Below are positions 1 to 10,516 of a stretch of 64,000 nucleotides of DNA, piece by piece (the stretch's first letter is position 1; every line of letters starts with the position of its first letter). Position numbers and translations under genes: made by a program. Under the pieces are notes generated by a model that was not told where the DNA came from, ran no database searches, and saw only the letters and a program-made list of their open reading frames with translations. Source of the stretch: Myxocyprinus asiaticus (taxonomy: Eukaryota; Chordata; Actinopteri; Cypriniformes; Catostomidae); NCBI RefSeq assembly GCF_019703515.2, contig NC_059346.1, positions 10,325,001 to 10,389,000 on the forward strand, given 5' to 3'.

Positions 1-1875
1 TATAAAACCATAAAGATATGGGTCAGGAGCTTCAGTTAATGTAGAAGCTCTTCAAGGAATCAAACAGCCATGCTGTCGTGTCATGTGACTTGGTGCAGCA
101 GAAGTTTAACTCTTAAATTTCAGTCTAGAGAGTAGTGAACAGTATTTAGTCAGATGAAATTAATTTAAATTATGCACTGCATATAGTGGAGCCAAAATAC
201 AATGTCCACGCATGTGGATGCAGGGTCACACAAGGATATTGAAAGTGAATGGTGACTGAGGCTATTTAAAATCTCCTTTTGTGTTCCACAGAAGAACGTC
301 TGAGTAAATTATGACAAAACATTTTTTGTGGGGTGAACTATCCCTTTAAGCCGTTCTACAGATACATGTATGATGTTACAAAATCACCATTGTAAAACTC
401 ACAGTAAAAGTAACAGCTTGCAGGTTTGATGGATTTCACAGATATGTGATTGATAGTTGAAGACCAAACACTCCTCAGTTCAAAAACAGAGTTATTTTCA
501 TCATAATGGGATATGTGGGATTTCTTCCAGGGATCTTTCTTTTTATGTTAATATCTTGAGTGGTATATCAAGAAGTCCGGAAATGTCTTTCTTGACGATC
601 TAGGCTCTCCATTCCTGTCATAAAATGTTTCAGGATGACAGCTGGGAAGCGAAACAATCTCGTGCTGAAATTGAAGGGATTGGGCTCTGATTGGCTCCTT
701 TGAAGTGTCAGGATAACGTTTGGGCAGGCAGCACTTTCGCTCTGTAATGTCTATTCATGGATTTAAGGTTTTTGCCTGAGCAGTTATTTGACGCAGTCAA
801 ATAACAGGCTTGCTTTTGAAATGATCTCTCTTCTCTATAGATATGAAGAATTTGTTTTTTCACAGTTTTAAAGGCGGATTTTAAGTGGAAACTGTGAATT
901 AGTATCAGTGCCCTATTTGTATCTCTATATCTCCTGATAGCAACATGACAGTATTATGTAATGCCAAGTGTTAAATAGTCGTCTTAGCCTCCGACGACAC
1001 GCCCACAGAAAATCTAATGCATATTGCACATAAAAATGCTAAGAGCTTTCTCAAAGCTTCAGTCTGATCTAGCTGTCTTTACACAATTTCAAGGACTCAG
1101 GTTGCCAAAGTTTCTTAACAGTCTGACAAGAAACAAAGTTGCTACAGTGATCACTTACTAGGAAGATTGTTGATGAAAAATCGTTGCTGTATTTGCCAAA
1201 TTATACAAGATTTGTGGCACTAAGTAAAAATATTCCAAGATTTTTGTTTGAGACATTTAGTACATGCATATATGGATGTTAAGGTACTTTTAGGACTGTG
1301 GACTTCTAGAAAATGAAGTTTTGTTAAAACATTTTTCACTCTCTCTTGTTTATTTTATTTTTTATTTTTATTATCTACTAACAATGTCCAACAGTGTATG
1401 TACATTCATCACAGGAGATTTATTCTCTAATATCATTTTTTAATTTTTTTTCTGAAAGTCATGAATATTCTCAGTGTCATTTCCACAAATCATAAATTCT
1501 GTACTGTGGTTAATATAATTTTGTGTTGGAAATGACAGTGACAAATTTCTTTATTTATTATTATTATTATTATTTATTTTTATTTTTTATAAAATGGCAG
1601 ACTCCTTTATTAAGGCTTATTTCAAAGCAAACATTTTATGTACCCTATTGTTTAACACAATTAAATAATATTTTGACACTTTTTGCATAAACTCTTGGCA
1701 AATATTACAGCTTGATTGTAAATGACATCTAATAAAAATACTCTGCTCACAAGTGATATTTACCTTGAATTTTATTTATTTTCTTCAAATATCACTTGGG
1801 CTGGGCAAGTCGATGCTTTTGTTGACTTGTTTAACAAGTACACTAACTTCTGAAAAATAATTTATACAATATATA
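1..1875. other. AT-rich stretch without recognisable gene
   Basis: No open frame of useful length, splice-bounded exon or RNA gene is visible. About 225-351 is the end of a foldback MITE of the kind found repeatedly in this window: a segment resembling 'gtgttccacagaagaa' followed by a terminus ending GGTGAACTATCCCTTTAAG. A short TTA-rich tract lies near 1551-1590. The rest is unassigned intergenic or intronic sequence. Confidence 0.6.
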
Positions 1876-2478
1876 CACTACCGGTCAAAAGTTTTGAAAT
1901 ACTTGACCGAAATGTTTCTCATGATCTTAAAAATCTTTTGATCTGAAGGCATATGCTTAAATGTTTGAAATTAGTTTTGTAGACAAAAATATAATTGTGC
2001 CACCATATCAATTTATTTCATTATAAAACTAAAATGTAATTAAAAAAAATATATATTTGTTTTAAATTGATGACTTGGACCAAATAATAAAGAAAAGCAG
2101 CCAATAACTGCCCAACATAGATGGGAACTCCTTCAATACTGTTTAAAAAACATCCCAGTGTGACACCTCAAGAAGTTGGTTGAGAAAATGTCAAGAGCAC
2201 ATGTCTGTAAATTCTAGGCAAAGGGTGACTACTTTGAAGATCCTAAAATATAACACAGTTTTGATTTATTTTGGATTTTGTTTAGTCACAACATAATTCC
2301 CATAGTTCCATTTATGTTATTAGTTAGTTACTAATTATTTTTAATTACCATAGTTTTAGTTAGTTAGTTACTATAGTTTTAATGACTTTATTATTATTCT
2401 AAAATATGAAAAAAAAAAAAAAAAAAAAAAAAAACATTATAATAAAGAATGAGTAATTGTTTCAAAACTTTTGACCGG

Positions 2479-2483
<5 letters not shown>
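1876..2483. mobile_element. Tc1-like MITE, copy 1
   Basis: The left end CACTACCGGTCAAAAGTTTT has an inverted counterpart at the right end, AAAACTTTTGACCGGTAGTG, about 600 bp away. A TA precedes the left end, as expected for Tc1/mariner insertion. No transposase remnant is visible, so this is a non-autonomous element. A run of about 30 A residues lies at 2408-2436. The right end runs straight into a GT microsatellite, which hides the second TA. A second copy starts at 6187. Confidence 0.8.

Positions 2484-2556
<73 letters not shown>
2481..2556. repeat. Compound (GT)n(AT)n(AC)n microsatellite
   Basis: About 18 GT units (2481-2516) pass into about 7 AT units and then 13 AC units (2531-2556). 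GT and AC arms flank an AT centre, so the tract is self-complementary and could extrude as a cruciform. Confidence 0.95.
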
Positions 2557-2561
2557 TCTTA

Positions 2562-2958
2562 CTTAGCACATTATTAGGAACACTATAGTCCTAATAATGT
2601 GCCCGACATGGTCTTCTGCTGTTGTAGCTCATCCACCTCAAAGTTCATTGTGTTGTGTATTCTGAGATGCTATTCTGCTCACTACAATTATACAGAGTGG
2701 TTATTTGAGTTCCCGTAGCCTTTCAATCAGCTTGAACCAGTCTGGCCATCCCAGGAGAGCAGCAGTTACAGATATACTCAAACCAGCCTGTCTGGCACCA
2801 ACAATCATGCCACAGTAATAAAACACTAAGATCACATTTTTTCTCCATACTGATGGTTGATGTTGAACAATAACTGAAGCTCCTGACCCATGCAGATCTG
2901 CATGATTTTATGCATTGCACTGCTGCCACATGATTGGCTGATGAGATAATCACGAGTA
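2562..2958 (-). mobile_element. Deleted Tc1-like remnant
   Basis: Short inverted motifs (GCACATTATTAGGA and TCCTAATAATGTGC) lie close together at the left end. The minus strand resembles the helix-turn-helix half of a fish Tc1 transposase, including a 'GTTGGTGCCAGAC' stretch and a 'CTCAAATAACCACTC' stretch. Most of the catalytic half is missing and no frame is intact. Family assignment rests on remembered similarity of these stretches. Confidence 0.55.
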
Positions 2959-3127
2959 AGTTTGGAATAATGTACAGATTTTGCTCTTATAAAAAGGTAA
3001 AAAAAAATTGGTACTTTTATTCACCAAAGTGGCATTCAACTGATCACAATGTATAGTCAGGACATTTATGTGAAAAATTACCATTACAATTTGAAAAAAA
3101 ATATAATGGTAAACTACTTCAAAGAGT

Positions 3128-3752
3128 TTACATCAAAAAGTCCTCCACGTGCAGCAATGACAGCTTTGCAGATCCTTGGCTAGCTGCCAGTTTGTCCAGA
3201 TACTCAGGTGACATTTCACCCCACAGTTCCTGTAGCACTTGCCATAGATATGTCTGTCTTGTCGGGCACTTCTCACGCACCTTACAGTCTAGCTGATACC
3301 GCAAAAACTCAATGAGGTTAAGATCCATAACACTCTTTTCCAATAATCTGTTGTCCAATGTCTGTGTTTCTTGCCCACTCTAAACGTTTCAAAAGTGGCT
3401 TTTTCTTTGCAATTCTTCCCATAAGGCCTGCACCCCTGAGTCTTCTCTTTACTGTTGTACATGAAACTGGTGTTGAGCTCATAGAATTCAAAGAAGCTGT
3501 CAGCTGAGGACATGTGAGGCATCTATTTCTCAAACTAGAGACTCTGATGTACTTATCCTCTTGTTTAGTTGTACATCTGGGCCTTCCACATCTCTTTCTG
3601 TCTTTGTTAGAGCCAGTTGTCCTTTGTCTTTGAAGACTGTAATGTACACCTTTGTATGAAATCTTCAGTTTTGTGGCAGTTTCAAGCATTGTATAGCCTT
3701 CATTCCTCAAAACAATGATTGACTGATGAGTTTCTAGAGAAAGCTGTTCTTT
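3128..3752 (-). pseudogene. Internally deleted Tc1-like transposase
   Basis: Reading leftward, the first part encodes the paired DNA-binding region, with a GRPR-type hook (GRPRCTTKQED) and a KKPLL segment near its end. It then passes from the 'WKRVLW' region directly into 'DLNLIEF' of the third catalytic block. The stretch carrying both catalytic aspartates is therefore gone, while the glutamate block remains. A six-A run near 3751-3756 puts the apparent start ATG (3760) out of frame with the rest. It can encode no active transposase. Confidence 0.8.
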
Positions 3753-3952
3753 TTTGCCATTTTTGACCCAATATTGACCTTAAGACATGCCAGTCTATTG
3801 CACACTGTAGAAACTCAAAAACAAACACAAAGACAATGTTAAGCTTCATTTAACAAACCAAATAGCCTTCAACTGTGTTTTTATATAATGGCAAGTGATT
3901 TTCTAGTACCAAATTAGCAATTGAGCATGATTACTCAAGGATAAGGTGATGG

Positions 3953-4394
3953 GGGAAGGGGTAGCTCAGCGAGTATTGACGCTGACTTCCACCCCTGGAG
4001 TCACGAGTTCGAATCCAAGGCATGCTGAGTGACTCCAGCCAGGTTTCCATGGTTGCTAGGGAGGGTAGAGTCACATGGGGTAACCTCCTTGTGGTCGCTA
4101 TAATGTGTGGTTCTCGCTCTTGGTGGGGCACGTGGCGAGTTTTGCGTGGATGCCGCAGAGAATAGCGTTGGCCTCCACACGTGTTACGTCTCCGCGGAAA
4201 CGCACTCAAAAAGCCACATGATAAGATGCGCGGATTGACGTCTCAGAAGAGAAGGCAACTGAGATTTGTCCTCCTCCACCCGGATTGAGGCGAATCACTA
4301 CACCACCACGAGGACTTAGAGCGCATGGGGAATTGGGCATTCCAAATTAGGGAGAAAAGGGGAGAAAAATAATAATAATAATAATAATAATAAT
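3953..4394 (+). mobile_element. tRNA-derived SINE, copy 1
   Basis: The head is tRNA-like, with a pol III box A (TAGCTCAGCGAG, 3962-3973) and box B (GAGTTCGAATCC, 4005-4016). A unique body of about 350 bp and an (AAT)n tail follow. Target duplications flank it: AGGATAAGGTGATGG at 3938-3952 and AGGATAAGGTGTTGG at 4395-4409, 14 of 15 matching. This shows LINE-type retrotransposition into the Tc1 element. The same family occurs inverted at 9703-10116. Confidence 0.92.
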
Positions 4395-4601
4395 AGGATA
4401 AGGTGTTGGAGTGATGGTTGCTGGAAATGGGGCCTCTCTAGATTTGATCAAAAATGATTTTTTTCAAATAGTGATGGTGCTGTTTTTTTTTTTACATCAG
4501 TAATGTCCTCACTATACTTTGTGATCAGTTGAATGCCACTTTGGTGAATTAAAGTAACAATTTTCTTCCGAAACAGCAAAATCTGTACATATATATATAT
4601 A

Positions 4602-6178
4602 CAGTTGAAGTCAGAAGTTTACATACACCTTAGCCAAATACATTTAAACTCAGTTTTTCACAATTCCTGACATTTAATCATGGAAAACATTCCCTGTCTT
4701 AGGTCAGTTTGGATCACTACTTTACTTTATAGTAGAGAGAATGATTTATTTCAGCTTTTATTTCTTTTATCACATTCCCAGTGTGTCAAAAGTTTACATA
4801 CACTTTGTTAGTATTTGGTAGCATTGCCTTTAAATTGTTTAACTTGGGTCAAATGTTTTGGGTAGCCTTCCACAAGCTTTTCACAATACTGAATTTTGGC
4901 CCATTCCTCCAGACAGAACTGGTGTAACTGAGTCAGGTTTGTAGGCCTCCTTGCACGCACATGCTTTTTTAGTTCTGCCCACAGATTTTTAATCGGATTG
5001 AGGTCAGGGCTTTGTGATGGCCACTCCAGTACCTTGACTTTGTTGTCCTTAAGCCATTTTTCCACAACTTTGGAGGTATGCTTGGGGTCATTGTCCATTT
5101 GGAAGACCCATTTGCAACCAAGCTTTAACTTCCTGGCTGATGTCTTGAGATGTTGCTTCAATACTTCTTCATGATGCCATCTATTTTGTGAATTGCACCA
5201 GTCCCTCCTTCAGCAAAGCACCCCCACAACATGATGCTGCCACCCCCATGCTTCACGGTTGGGATGATGTTCTTCGGCTTGCAAGCCTCACCCTTTTTCC
5301 TCCAAGCACAATGATGGTCATAATGGCCAAAAAGTTCCATTTTTGTTTTATCAGACCAAAGGAAATTTCTCCAAAAAGTAAGACCTTTGTTCACTTGCAA
5401 ACTGTAGTCTGGCTTTTTTATGGCAGTTTTGGAGCAGTGACATCTTCCTTGCTGAGCAGTCTTTCAGGTTATGTTGATGTAGGACTCGTTTTAATGTGGA
5501 TATAGATACTTGTCTACCTGTTTCCTCCAGCATCTTCACAAGGTCTTTTGCTGCTGTTCTGGGATTGATTTGCACTTTTCGCACCAAACTACGTTCATCT
5601 CTAGGAGACAGAATGCGTCTCCTTCCTGAGCGGTATGATGGCTGCGTGGTCCCATGGTGTTTATACTTGCATACTATTGTTTGTATAGATGAACGTGGTA
5701 CCTTCAGGCATTTAGAATTTGCCCCAAGATGAACCAGACTTGTGGAGGTCCACATTTTTTTTTCTGAGGTCTTGGCTGATTTCTTTTGATTTTCCCATGA
5801 TGTCAAGCAAAGAGGCACTGAGTTTGAAGGTAGGCCTTAAAATACATCCACAAGTACACCTATTCAGTACACCTCCTATCAGAAGCTAATTGGCTAATTG
5901 TCTAAAGGCTTGACATCATTTTCTTGAATTTTCCAAGCTGCAAAAAGGCACAGTTAACTTAGTGTATGTAAACTTCTGACCCACTAGAATTGTGATAGTC
6001 AATTAAAAGTGAAACAATCTGTCTGTGAACAACTGTTGAAAAAATTACTTGTGCACAAAGTAGATGTCCTAAATGACTTACCAAAACTATTGTTTGCTAA
6101 AATTAAATCTGTGGAGTGGTTAAAAAATGAATTTTAATGACTTCAACCTAAGTGTATGTAAACTTCTGACTTCAATTG
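4602..6178 (-). mobile_element. Sleeping Beauty-like Tc1 element
   Basis: The two ends are about 200-230 bp inverted repeats, each holding two direct-repeat cores built on AAGTTTACATACAC or its complement. Outer cores are near 4604-4632 and 6151-6178; inner cores are near 4780-4806 and 5958-5985. This IR/DR layout is typical of the Sleeping Beauty/Tdr branch. The ends are CAGTTGAAGTC and its complement, flanked by TA at 4600-4601 and 6179-6180. The length of 1577 bp is close to full size. The transposase is on the minus strand and is broken. Confidence 0.93.
4808..5798 (-). pseudogene. Sleeping Beauty-like transposase pseudogene
   Basis: The start ATG reads leftward from 5798 with a GKSKEIS opening. 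The paired-like DNA-binding domain follows, with the GRRR hook (SYRSGRRRILSPRDE), then the DDE domain. The first aspartate is in 'LWSDKT' (5350-5352) and the second in 'QMDNDPKHTS' (about 5075-5105). The third catalytic residue is changed: the motif reads LNPIKNLW, with an AAA lysine codon at 4988-4990 where the family has glutamate. Frame breaks occur near 5720 and 5390, and a short deletion near 5160 removes about five codons. The protein is inactive on several counts. Confidence 0.92.
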
Positions 6179-6186
6179 TATATATA

Positions 6187-6603
6187 CACTACTGGTCAAA
6201 AGTTTTGAAACACTTGACTGAAATGTTTCTCATGATCTTAAAATTTTTTGATCTGAAGGCGTATGCTTAAATGTTTGAAATTAGTTTTGTAGACAAAAAT
6301 ATAATTGTGCCAACATATTAATTTATTTCATTATAAAACTAAAATTTAATAAAAATAAAAAATTTTTTTTGAAATTGATGACTTGGACCAAATAATAAAG
6401 AAAAGCAGCCAATAAATGCTCAACATTGATGGGAACTCCTTCAATACTGTTTAAAAAACATCCCAGGGTCATGTCACATGTCTGCAAATTCTAGGCAAAG
6501 GGTGACTACTCTGAAGATGCTAAAATATAACACAGTTTTGATTTATTTTGGATTTTGTTCAGTCACAACATAATTCCCATAGTTCCATTTATGTTATTCC
6601 ATA
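6187..6603. mobile_element. Tc1-like MITE, copy 2, truncated by DIRS
   Basis: It starts CACTACTGGTCAAAAGTTTT and follows MITE copy 1 closely ('gaaattagttttgtagacaa', 'tgacttggaccaaataataa') to about 6598. There it is cut by the left end of DIRS copy 1. The right half is not seen beyond 7787, so the far side was lost or rearranged. Confidence 0.8.
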
Positions 6604-7787
6604 GTTCCCTATCTGTCACTCACTCGACGTTGTGTCGATATAGTGACACTAGGGGTCACTCTTGGGATCCCCAAACACCTCTGATCTTTTTTTAAAAGGC
6701 CAATGAGAATTGGCAAGTGGAATTTGCATGCCACTCCCCCGGACATATGGGTATAAAAGGAGCTGGTATGCAAGCACTCATTCAGATTTTCTCTTCGGAG
6801 CCAAGGGGTTCTATCCAGTGAGTTCATTCACCTCTCTCTGCTGGATCTTACGGTGCATTTCAGCGGCTTCTCCCTCTCTGCATCTGTAGTTTGCAGAGAA
6901 CGCCCCTGGGCAATTTGGCAGAACATTTAAAGTGTATATTTTCTTTCTGAAAGTGCGGCACACACGGAACGTCTTTTTAAAGACGCGTCTTTTTAAAGAT
7001 GCCTTTGCGTTTGTGTGTTATTCCTGGTTGCGGTCGTTATCTCTCCTCTTCCGACGGCCACGATGCTGTCTTATGTGTCTGGGCGCTGCCCACACGGAGA
7101 CATCGTTCGTGGATGGATTAAGTCCTCATTGCGAGAACATGACCATGGCAATGTTGCAGTCGCGGCTTGCATTCGTAAGAATGCGGCTCCCGCCTTAGTC
7201 CTTCTACCTACGGGTATGAGGTGATGCCGGTTAGCACTGGGGGCGATTTGGGGACCTCAATGGGACCACCTCCGCCAAGTATCCCCATACGGATGAGATT
7301 GCCGGCTCGTCTCAGGACGAGTTCGACCACTCGTTCAGAGCCCGGGAAGAGGATGAGTTATCGAGCGCAGCATCGGAGAGTGGGCTCGTCAAGTCAGACG
7401 CAGAGGCTTTGACTGGGCTTCCTCCTTCGGGAATGGTCGCCCAGTCCCAGGCTGACGTGGAAATGATCGACATGCTTTCCGGGGCGGCTGCGAGTGTCGG
7501 TCTAGAGTGGAACCCTCCACTCTCCCCGGAACCCTCACGGCTCGATGATTTGTTCCTGGACTCGGGGAACCGCTCACAGCCACGCCCTGACCCCGTTCCT
7601 TTCTTCCCGGAAGTGCATGAGGAGCTGACAATATCGTGGGAGGCACCTTTTACTGCCTGGTCCCGAATTTCAGCTCCCCCGCTTTCGCTACCCTCAATGG
7701 CGGAGTGGCCAGGGGATACTCGGTGATCCCCAGGTGGATAAGGTGCTCGCGGTGCACTTATGTCTGCAGAGCGCTGCCAACTTTTAA
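6604..7787 (+). mobile_element. DIRS-type retrotransposon, copy 1 (5' fragment)
   Basis: It begins GTTCCCTATCTGTCACTCAC, the same terminus as copies 2 and 3. It continues through the inverted-repeat end, a TATAAAAG box (6752-6759), the leader and part of gag. It stops at about 7787, where an unrelated LTR begins. Reverse transcriptase, recombinase and the right end are absent. Whether truncation came by deletion or by later insertion of the LTR element cannot be told from one side. Confidence 0.85.
7000..7728 (+). pseudogene. DIRS gag pseudogene, copy 1
   Basis: The start near 7000 encodes MPLRLCVIPGCGRYLSSSDG. It matches the gag start of copy 3 and has a Cys-rich CxxxxC...H pattern. A base missing near 7063 ('ccacgatgctgtctt' against 'ccacgatcgctgtct' in copy 3) shifts the frame. 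The remainder is spread over two plus-strand frames to about 7728, acidic and serine/proline-rich. It is non-functional. Confidence 0.65.
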
Positions 7788-8059
7788 AAATAAAACTGAC
7801 CAAAGAATGGAAGATAACACCAACTGACTAGACTGACTAACACACAAAACAATCGAGCACAGGACAAAACATGAGGGAAGCTAATATAGGGAGAGGTAAC
7901 CAGAGACAGGTGACATGGCTGATGAGCTGATAGGAGTAATTGCCGATGTCATGGCAACGGGGCTAGCATACAGCACATGGCACCTGAAGACACATGAAGA
8001 AGAGAAACAAGCAGACATGACAAACTAACAGAGAGAGGAGGCACAGTCAGACTGTGACA
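7788..8059 (-). repeat. 3' LTR (truncated) of gag-only element
   Basis: It matches 10205-10516 over most of its length ('aataaaactgaccaaag', 'gagggaagctaatatagg', 'acatgacaaactaacagag'). The end distal to the interior is missing at 7787. Scattered substitutions and short indels between the two LTRs suggest an old insertion. Confidence 0.75.
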
Positions 8060-8328
8060 GTACCCCCCCCCCCAATCCAGGTCCGGGGGGACCATGGGCT
8101 CCAAGTTAGGGGCAGGGTCTGGCGGCATGGGAGGAGGACTAAGGAAAGGGCCAGGGAGCCAGGAAAGATCCGGTGGGCATCCAGAGAACCATGCCTGGCA
8201 GGAAAATGGCCAGGGAGAGAGGACGGATCCAGTGTGCAGCCAAAGAACCAAGCCCGGCCGGGAAGATGACCAGGAAGCCAGGACAGAACTGGACAGACTT
8301 TATGGCAGCTGCTGGGAACAGTAGGAGA

Positions 8329-9552
8329 TCAGGCAGGGCAGTGGCCACTTGGGACCGGATGGACTGGACGGTGGCCACTGTGGACTGGACCGACTGGGCA
8401 GTGAACAGACTGAGCCACAGATTGGTGGCTGGTTTCTGACAGGTGCTGGCCACTGCGCTGAGCAAAAGACTGGTTGACAGCTTCTGGGGACTGAACAGGA
8501 TTGTCGATGGTCACAGGGGACTGGACAGACCTGTCGACAGCCACGGAGAACTGGACAGGCTCATTGATAGCCTCAGGGAACTGGACAGACTGGTCGACGG
8601 TCAGAGGGGACTGAAAAGACTTGTCGATGGCCACAAGGAACAGGATAGGCTCATCAATGGCCACATGGAACAGGACAGGCTCATCAATGGCCTCAGGGAA
8701 CAGGACAGGCTCATCAAAGGCCTTGGGGAACTGGACAGACTCGATGACCACAGGGAACCAGACAGGCTCGACGATGGCCGCCATGGTCGGAAGCGCTTGT
8801 AGCAACTGGGGAACGGCCTCCATGACCGTGAGTGCTGGTTGTGACTGGGGAATGGCCTCCGTCACCATGAGTGCTGGCTGCGACTGGGGAAGGGCCTCTG
8901 TGGCTGGGAGTGCTGGAAACAACTGGGGAATGGCCTCCGTGACCAGGAATGCTGGAAGTGACTGGGGAATGGCCTCCATGTCCAGGAACTCTAGCAGTGA
9001 CTGGGGAATGGCCTCCATGGCCGTGAGCGCTGGCAGTGACTGGGGAATGGCCTCCATGGCCATGAGCGCTGGCAGTGACTGGGGAATGGCCTCCGTGGCC
9101 GTGAGAGCTGGCAGTGACTGGGGAATGGCCTCTGTGACCGAGGACGCTGGCAGCAACAGGTAAGTAGGGGCTCTTCTCCTTCTCCTCCTCTTCTGGATGG
9201 TTAGAAGCACTGCTGCGAGCTCTGCCGCCTCCAGTCAGTCACCAGTGGGCTCCTCCGCCTCCAGGCAGTCACCAGCAGGCTCCTCCACCTCCTGGCAGTC
9301 ACCAGCGGGCTCCTCCGCCTCCTTCCTTCTCCTTCTCCTGTTCTGAGGTGTGGAAGCAGTGGCCGAGGTGTTCATTTCCATGTGGAGAGTGTCCCCGTCC
9401 TCGGGTTGGGATGAAGATTGGAAGTCTTCCAAGGCACATGCTATAATGAACTCATCCCATTTCATGGCCAGCCTGATAGTCTCGAGAAGACTCCCACCCT
9501 CACCCCAATCTGGGATGCAAGATTTAATGGGCTCAGTCAGAAGCCCATTAAA
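8329..9552 (-). pseudogene. Gag-like frame with tandem peptide repeats
   Basis: Reading leftward from about 9550, one frame runs through LTEPIKSCIPDWGEGGSLLE and the MKWDEFI start at 9465, to 8329. It is interrupted by a single in-frame TGA at 9235-9237. The N-terminal part resembles the end of a retrotransposon Gag (inference). An Arg-rich stretch (RRRRR) and acidic EEPAGD repeats follow. Then come about nine copies of a 13-residue unit (TEAIPQSLPALTA-like, about 8806-9160) and about nine of a 10-residue unit (AIDEPVLFPV-like, about 8503-8790). Beyond the stop at 8329, related Pro-rich coding continues in shifted frames to the polypurine tract. Confidence 0.55.
8503..9165. repeat. Two coding minisatellites (30-bp and 39-bp periods)
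   Basis: 8806-9165 is built of about nine 39-bp units containing 'gactggggaatggcctcc'. 8503-8790 is built of about nine 30-bp units containing 'ctggacaggctcat'. Both periods are multiples of three and keep the minus-strand frame open, so expansion lengthened the peptide without breaking it. Confidence 0.85.
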
Positions 9553-9702
9553 AGATTAATAATGCATGTATGATTGTATCCCAGACCTGAGGATAATGTC
9601 AAAAACTCTAAGGCATACCTTACACCCACACGTACTCTCCTGCCGTACCCAGTGCAGCTTCTTCACATGCTCTACACGCTAGCGAGTAGAAGAATCAGGT
9701 TT

Positions 9703-10116
9703 AAAAAAAAAAAAAAAAAAAATTCTCCCAATTTGGAATGCCCAATTCCCAATGTGCTTTTAAGTCCTTGAGGTCGTGTAGTGATTTGCCTCAGTCCGGG
9801 TGGCTGAGGACGAATCCCAGTTGCCTCCATGTCCGAGACTGTCAGCCTGTGCATCTTATCACGTGGCTTGTTGAGTACGTTGCCACGGAGACATAGCATG
9901 TGTTGAGGCTTCACGCCATCCACTGTGGCAACCATGCTCAACTCACCACGCGCCCCACCGAGAACGAACCCCATGTGACTCTAACCTCCCTAGCAACTCA
10001 TCCCATTTGGTTGCTTAGGAGGCCTGGCTGGAGTCACTCAGCACACCCTGGGATTCGAACTAGTGAACTCCAGGGGTGATAGCCAGCGTCTTTACCACTG
10101 AGCTACCCAGGCCCCC
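9703..10116 (-). mobile_element. tRNA-derived SINE, copy 2
   Basis: This is the inverted copy of the SINE at 3953. The tRNA-like head is at the right (box A complement about 10099-10110, box B complement GGATTCGAACT near 10051). The body ends in a 20-nt A run at 9703-9722. It sits at the inner edge of the right LTR. No target duplication is apparent, so an end may have been lost. Confidence 0.88.
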
Positions 10117-10516
10117 ACAAAAAGGCTTTATTAAGCAAACTACAAAAAGCAACATAAACCTCTTACAGTGGAGAGAAAAAGGCAAACCAAAACAGAACAG
10201 GAATATAACTAGAACACAAGTAAAAAATAAAACTGACCAAAGACTGGAAAATAACACAGACTGACTAGACCGACTAACACACAAAAAAAAATCGAGCACA
10301 GGACAAAAAATGAGGGAAGCTAATATAGGGAGAGGTAACGAGAGACAGGTGACACGGCTGATGAGCTGATAGGAGTCATTGGTGATGTCATAGCAACAGG
10401 GCCAGCATACAGCATGTGGCACCTACAGACACAAGAGGAAGAGAAACAAACAGGAAAACAAGCAGACATGACAAACTAACAGAGGGAGGAGGCACAGTCA
10501 CAGTCAGACTGTGACA
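10117..10516 (-). repeat. 5' LTR of gag-only element
   Basis: On the minus strand it begins TGTCACAGTCTGACTGTGAC at 10516 and carries AATAAAGCC near 10125-10135. Its 3' boundary and the primer-binding site are obscured by the SINE. Confidence 0.7.

Larger units (their letters stand above)
2975..4585 (-). mobile_element. Tc1-like element with inserted SINE
   Basis: Inverted repeats of roughly 100 bp start CAGATTTTGCT at 2975 and end with its complement at 4585. Both ends are flanked by TA (2973-2974 and 4586-4587). Inside, both repeats carry the shared segment 'caccaaagtggcattcaact'. The transposase remnant is on the minus strand, and a tRNA-derived SINE has landed at 3953-4394. Without the SINE and its duplication the element would be about 1.15 kb, shorter than usual for Tc1 (about 1.5 kb), in line with an internal deletion in the transposase. 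Confidence 0.88.
7788..10516 (-). mobile_element. Gag-only LTR retrotransposon
   Basis: Two direct repeats bound it: 7788-8059 (truncated) and about 10117-10516. On the minus strand they begin TGTCACAGTCTGAC and contain an AATAAA signal. A G-run just before the left repeat (C-run at 8063-8073) fits a polypurine tract for minus-strand orientation. The 1.6-kb interior holds only a gag-like frame. I see no protease, reverse transcriptase or integrase, so the element is non-autonomous. The left LTR is cut at the DIRS copy 1 junction, and a SINE sits at the inner edge of the right LTR. The superfamily (Gypsy-like) is inferred. Confidence 0.7.

Noticed and set aside
3962..4016. A tRNA gene at the SINE head
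   Set aside because: The box A and box B match is the 5' part of a 440-bp SINE with tail and target duplication. The cloverleaf is not complete.
3931..4209. 92-codon minus-strand frame
   Set aside because: It is antisense to the SINE and has no coding support.
8621..9163. 180-codon plus-strand frame rich in GMASV repeats
   Set aside because: It is the antisense reading of the minisatellite whose minus-strand frame continues from the gag-like part.
10050..10116. A minus-strand tRNA gene
   Set aside because: This is the head of the second SINE copy, followed by the same SINE body.
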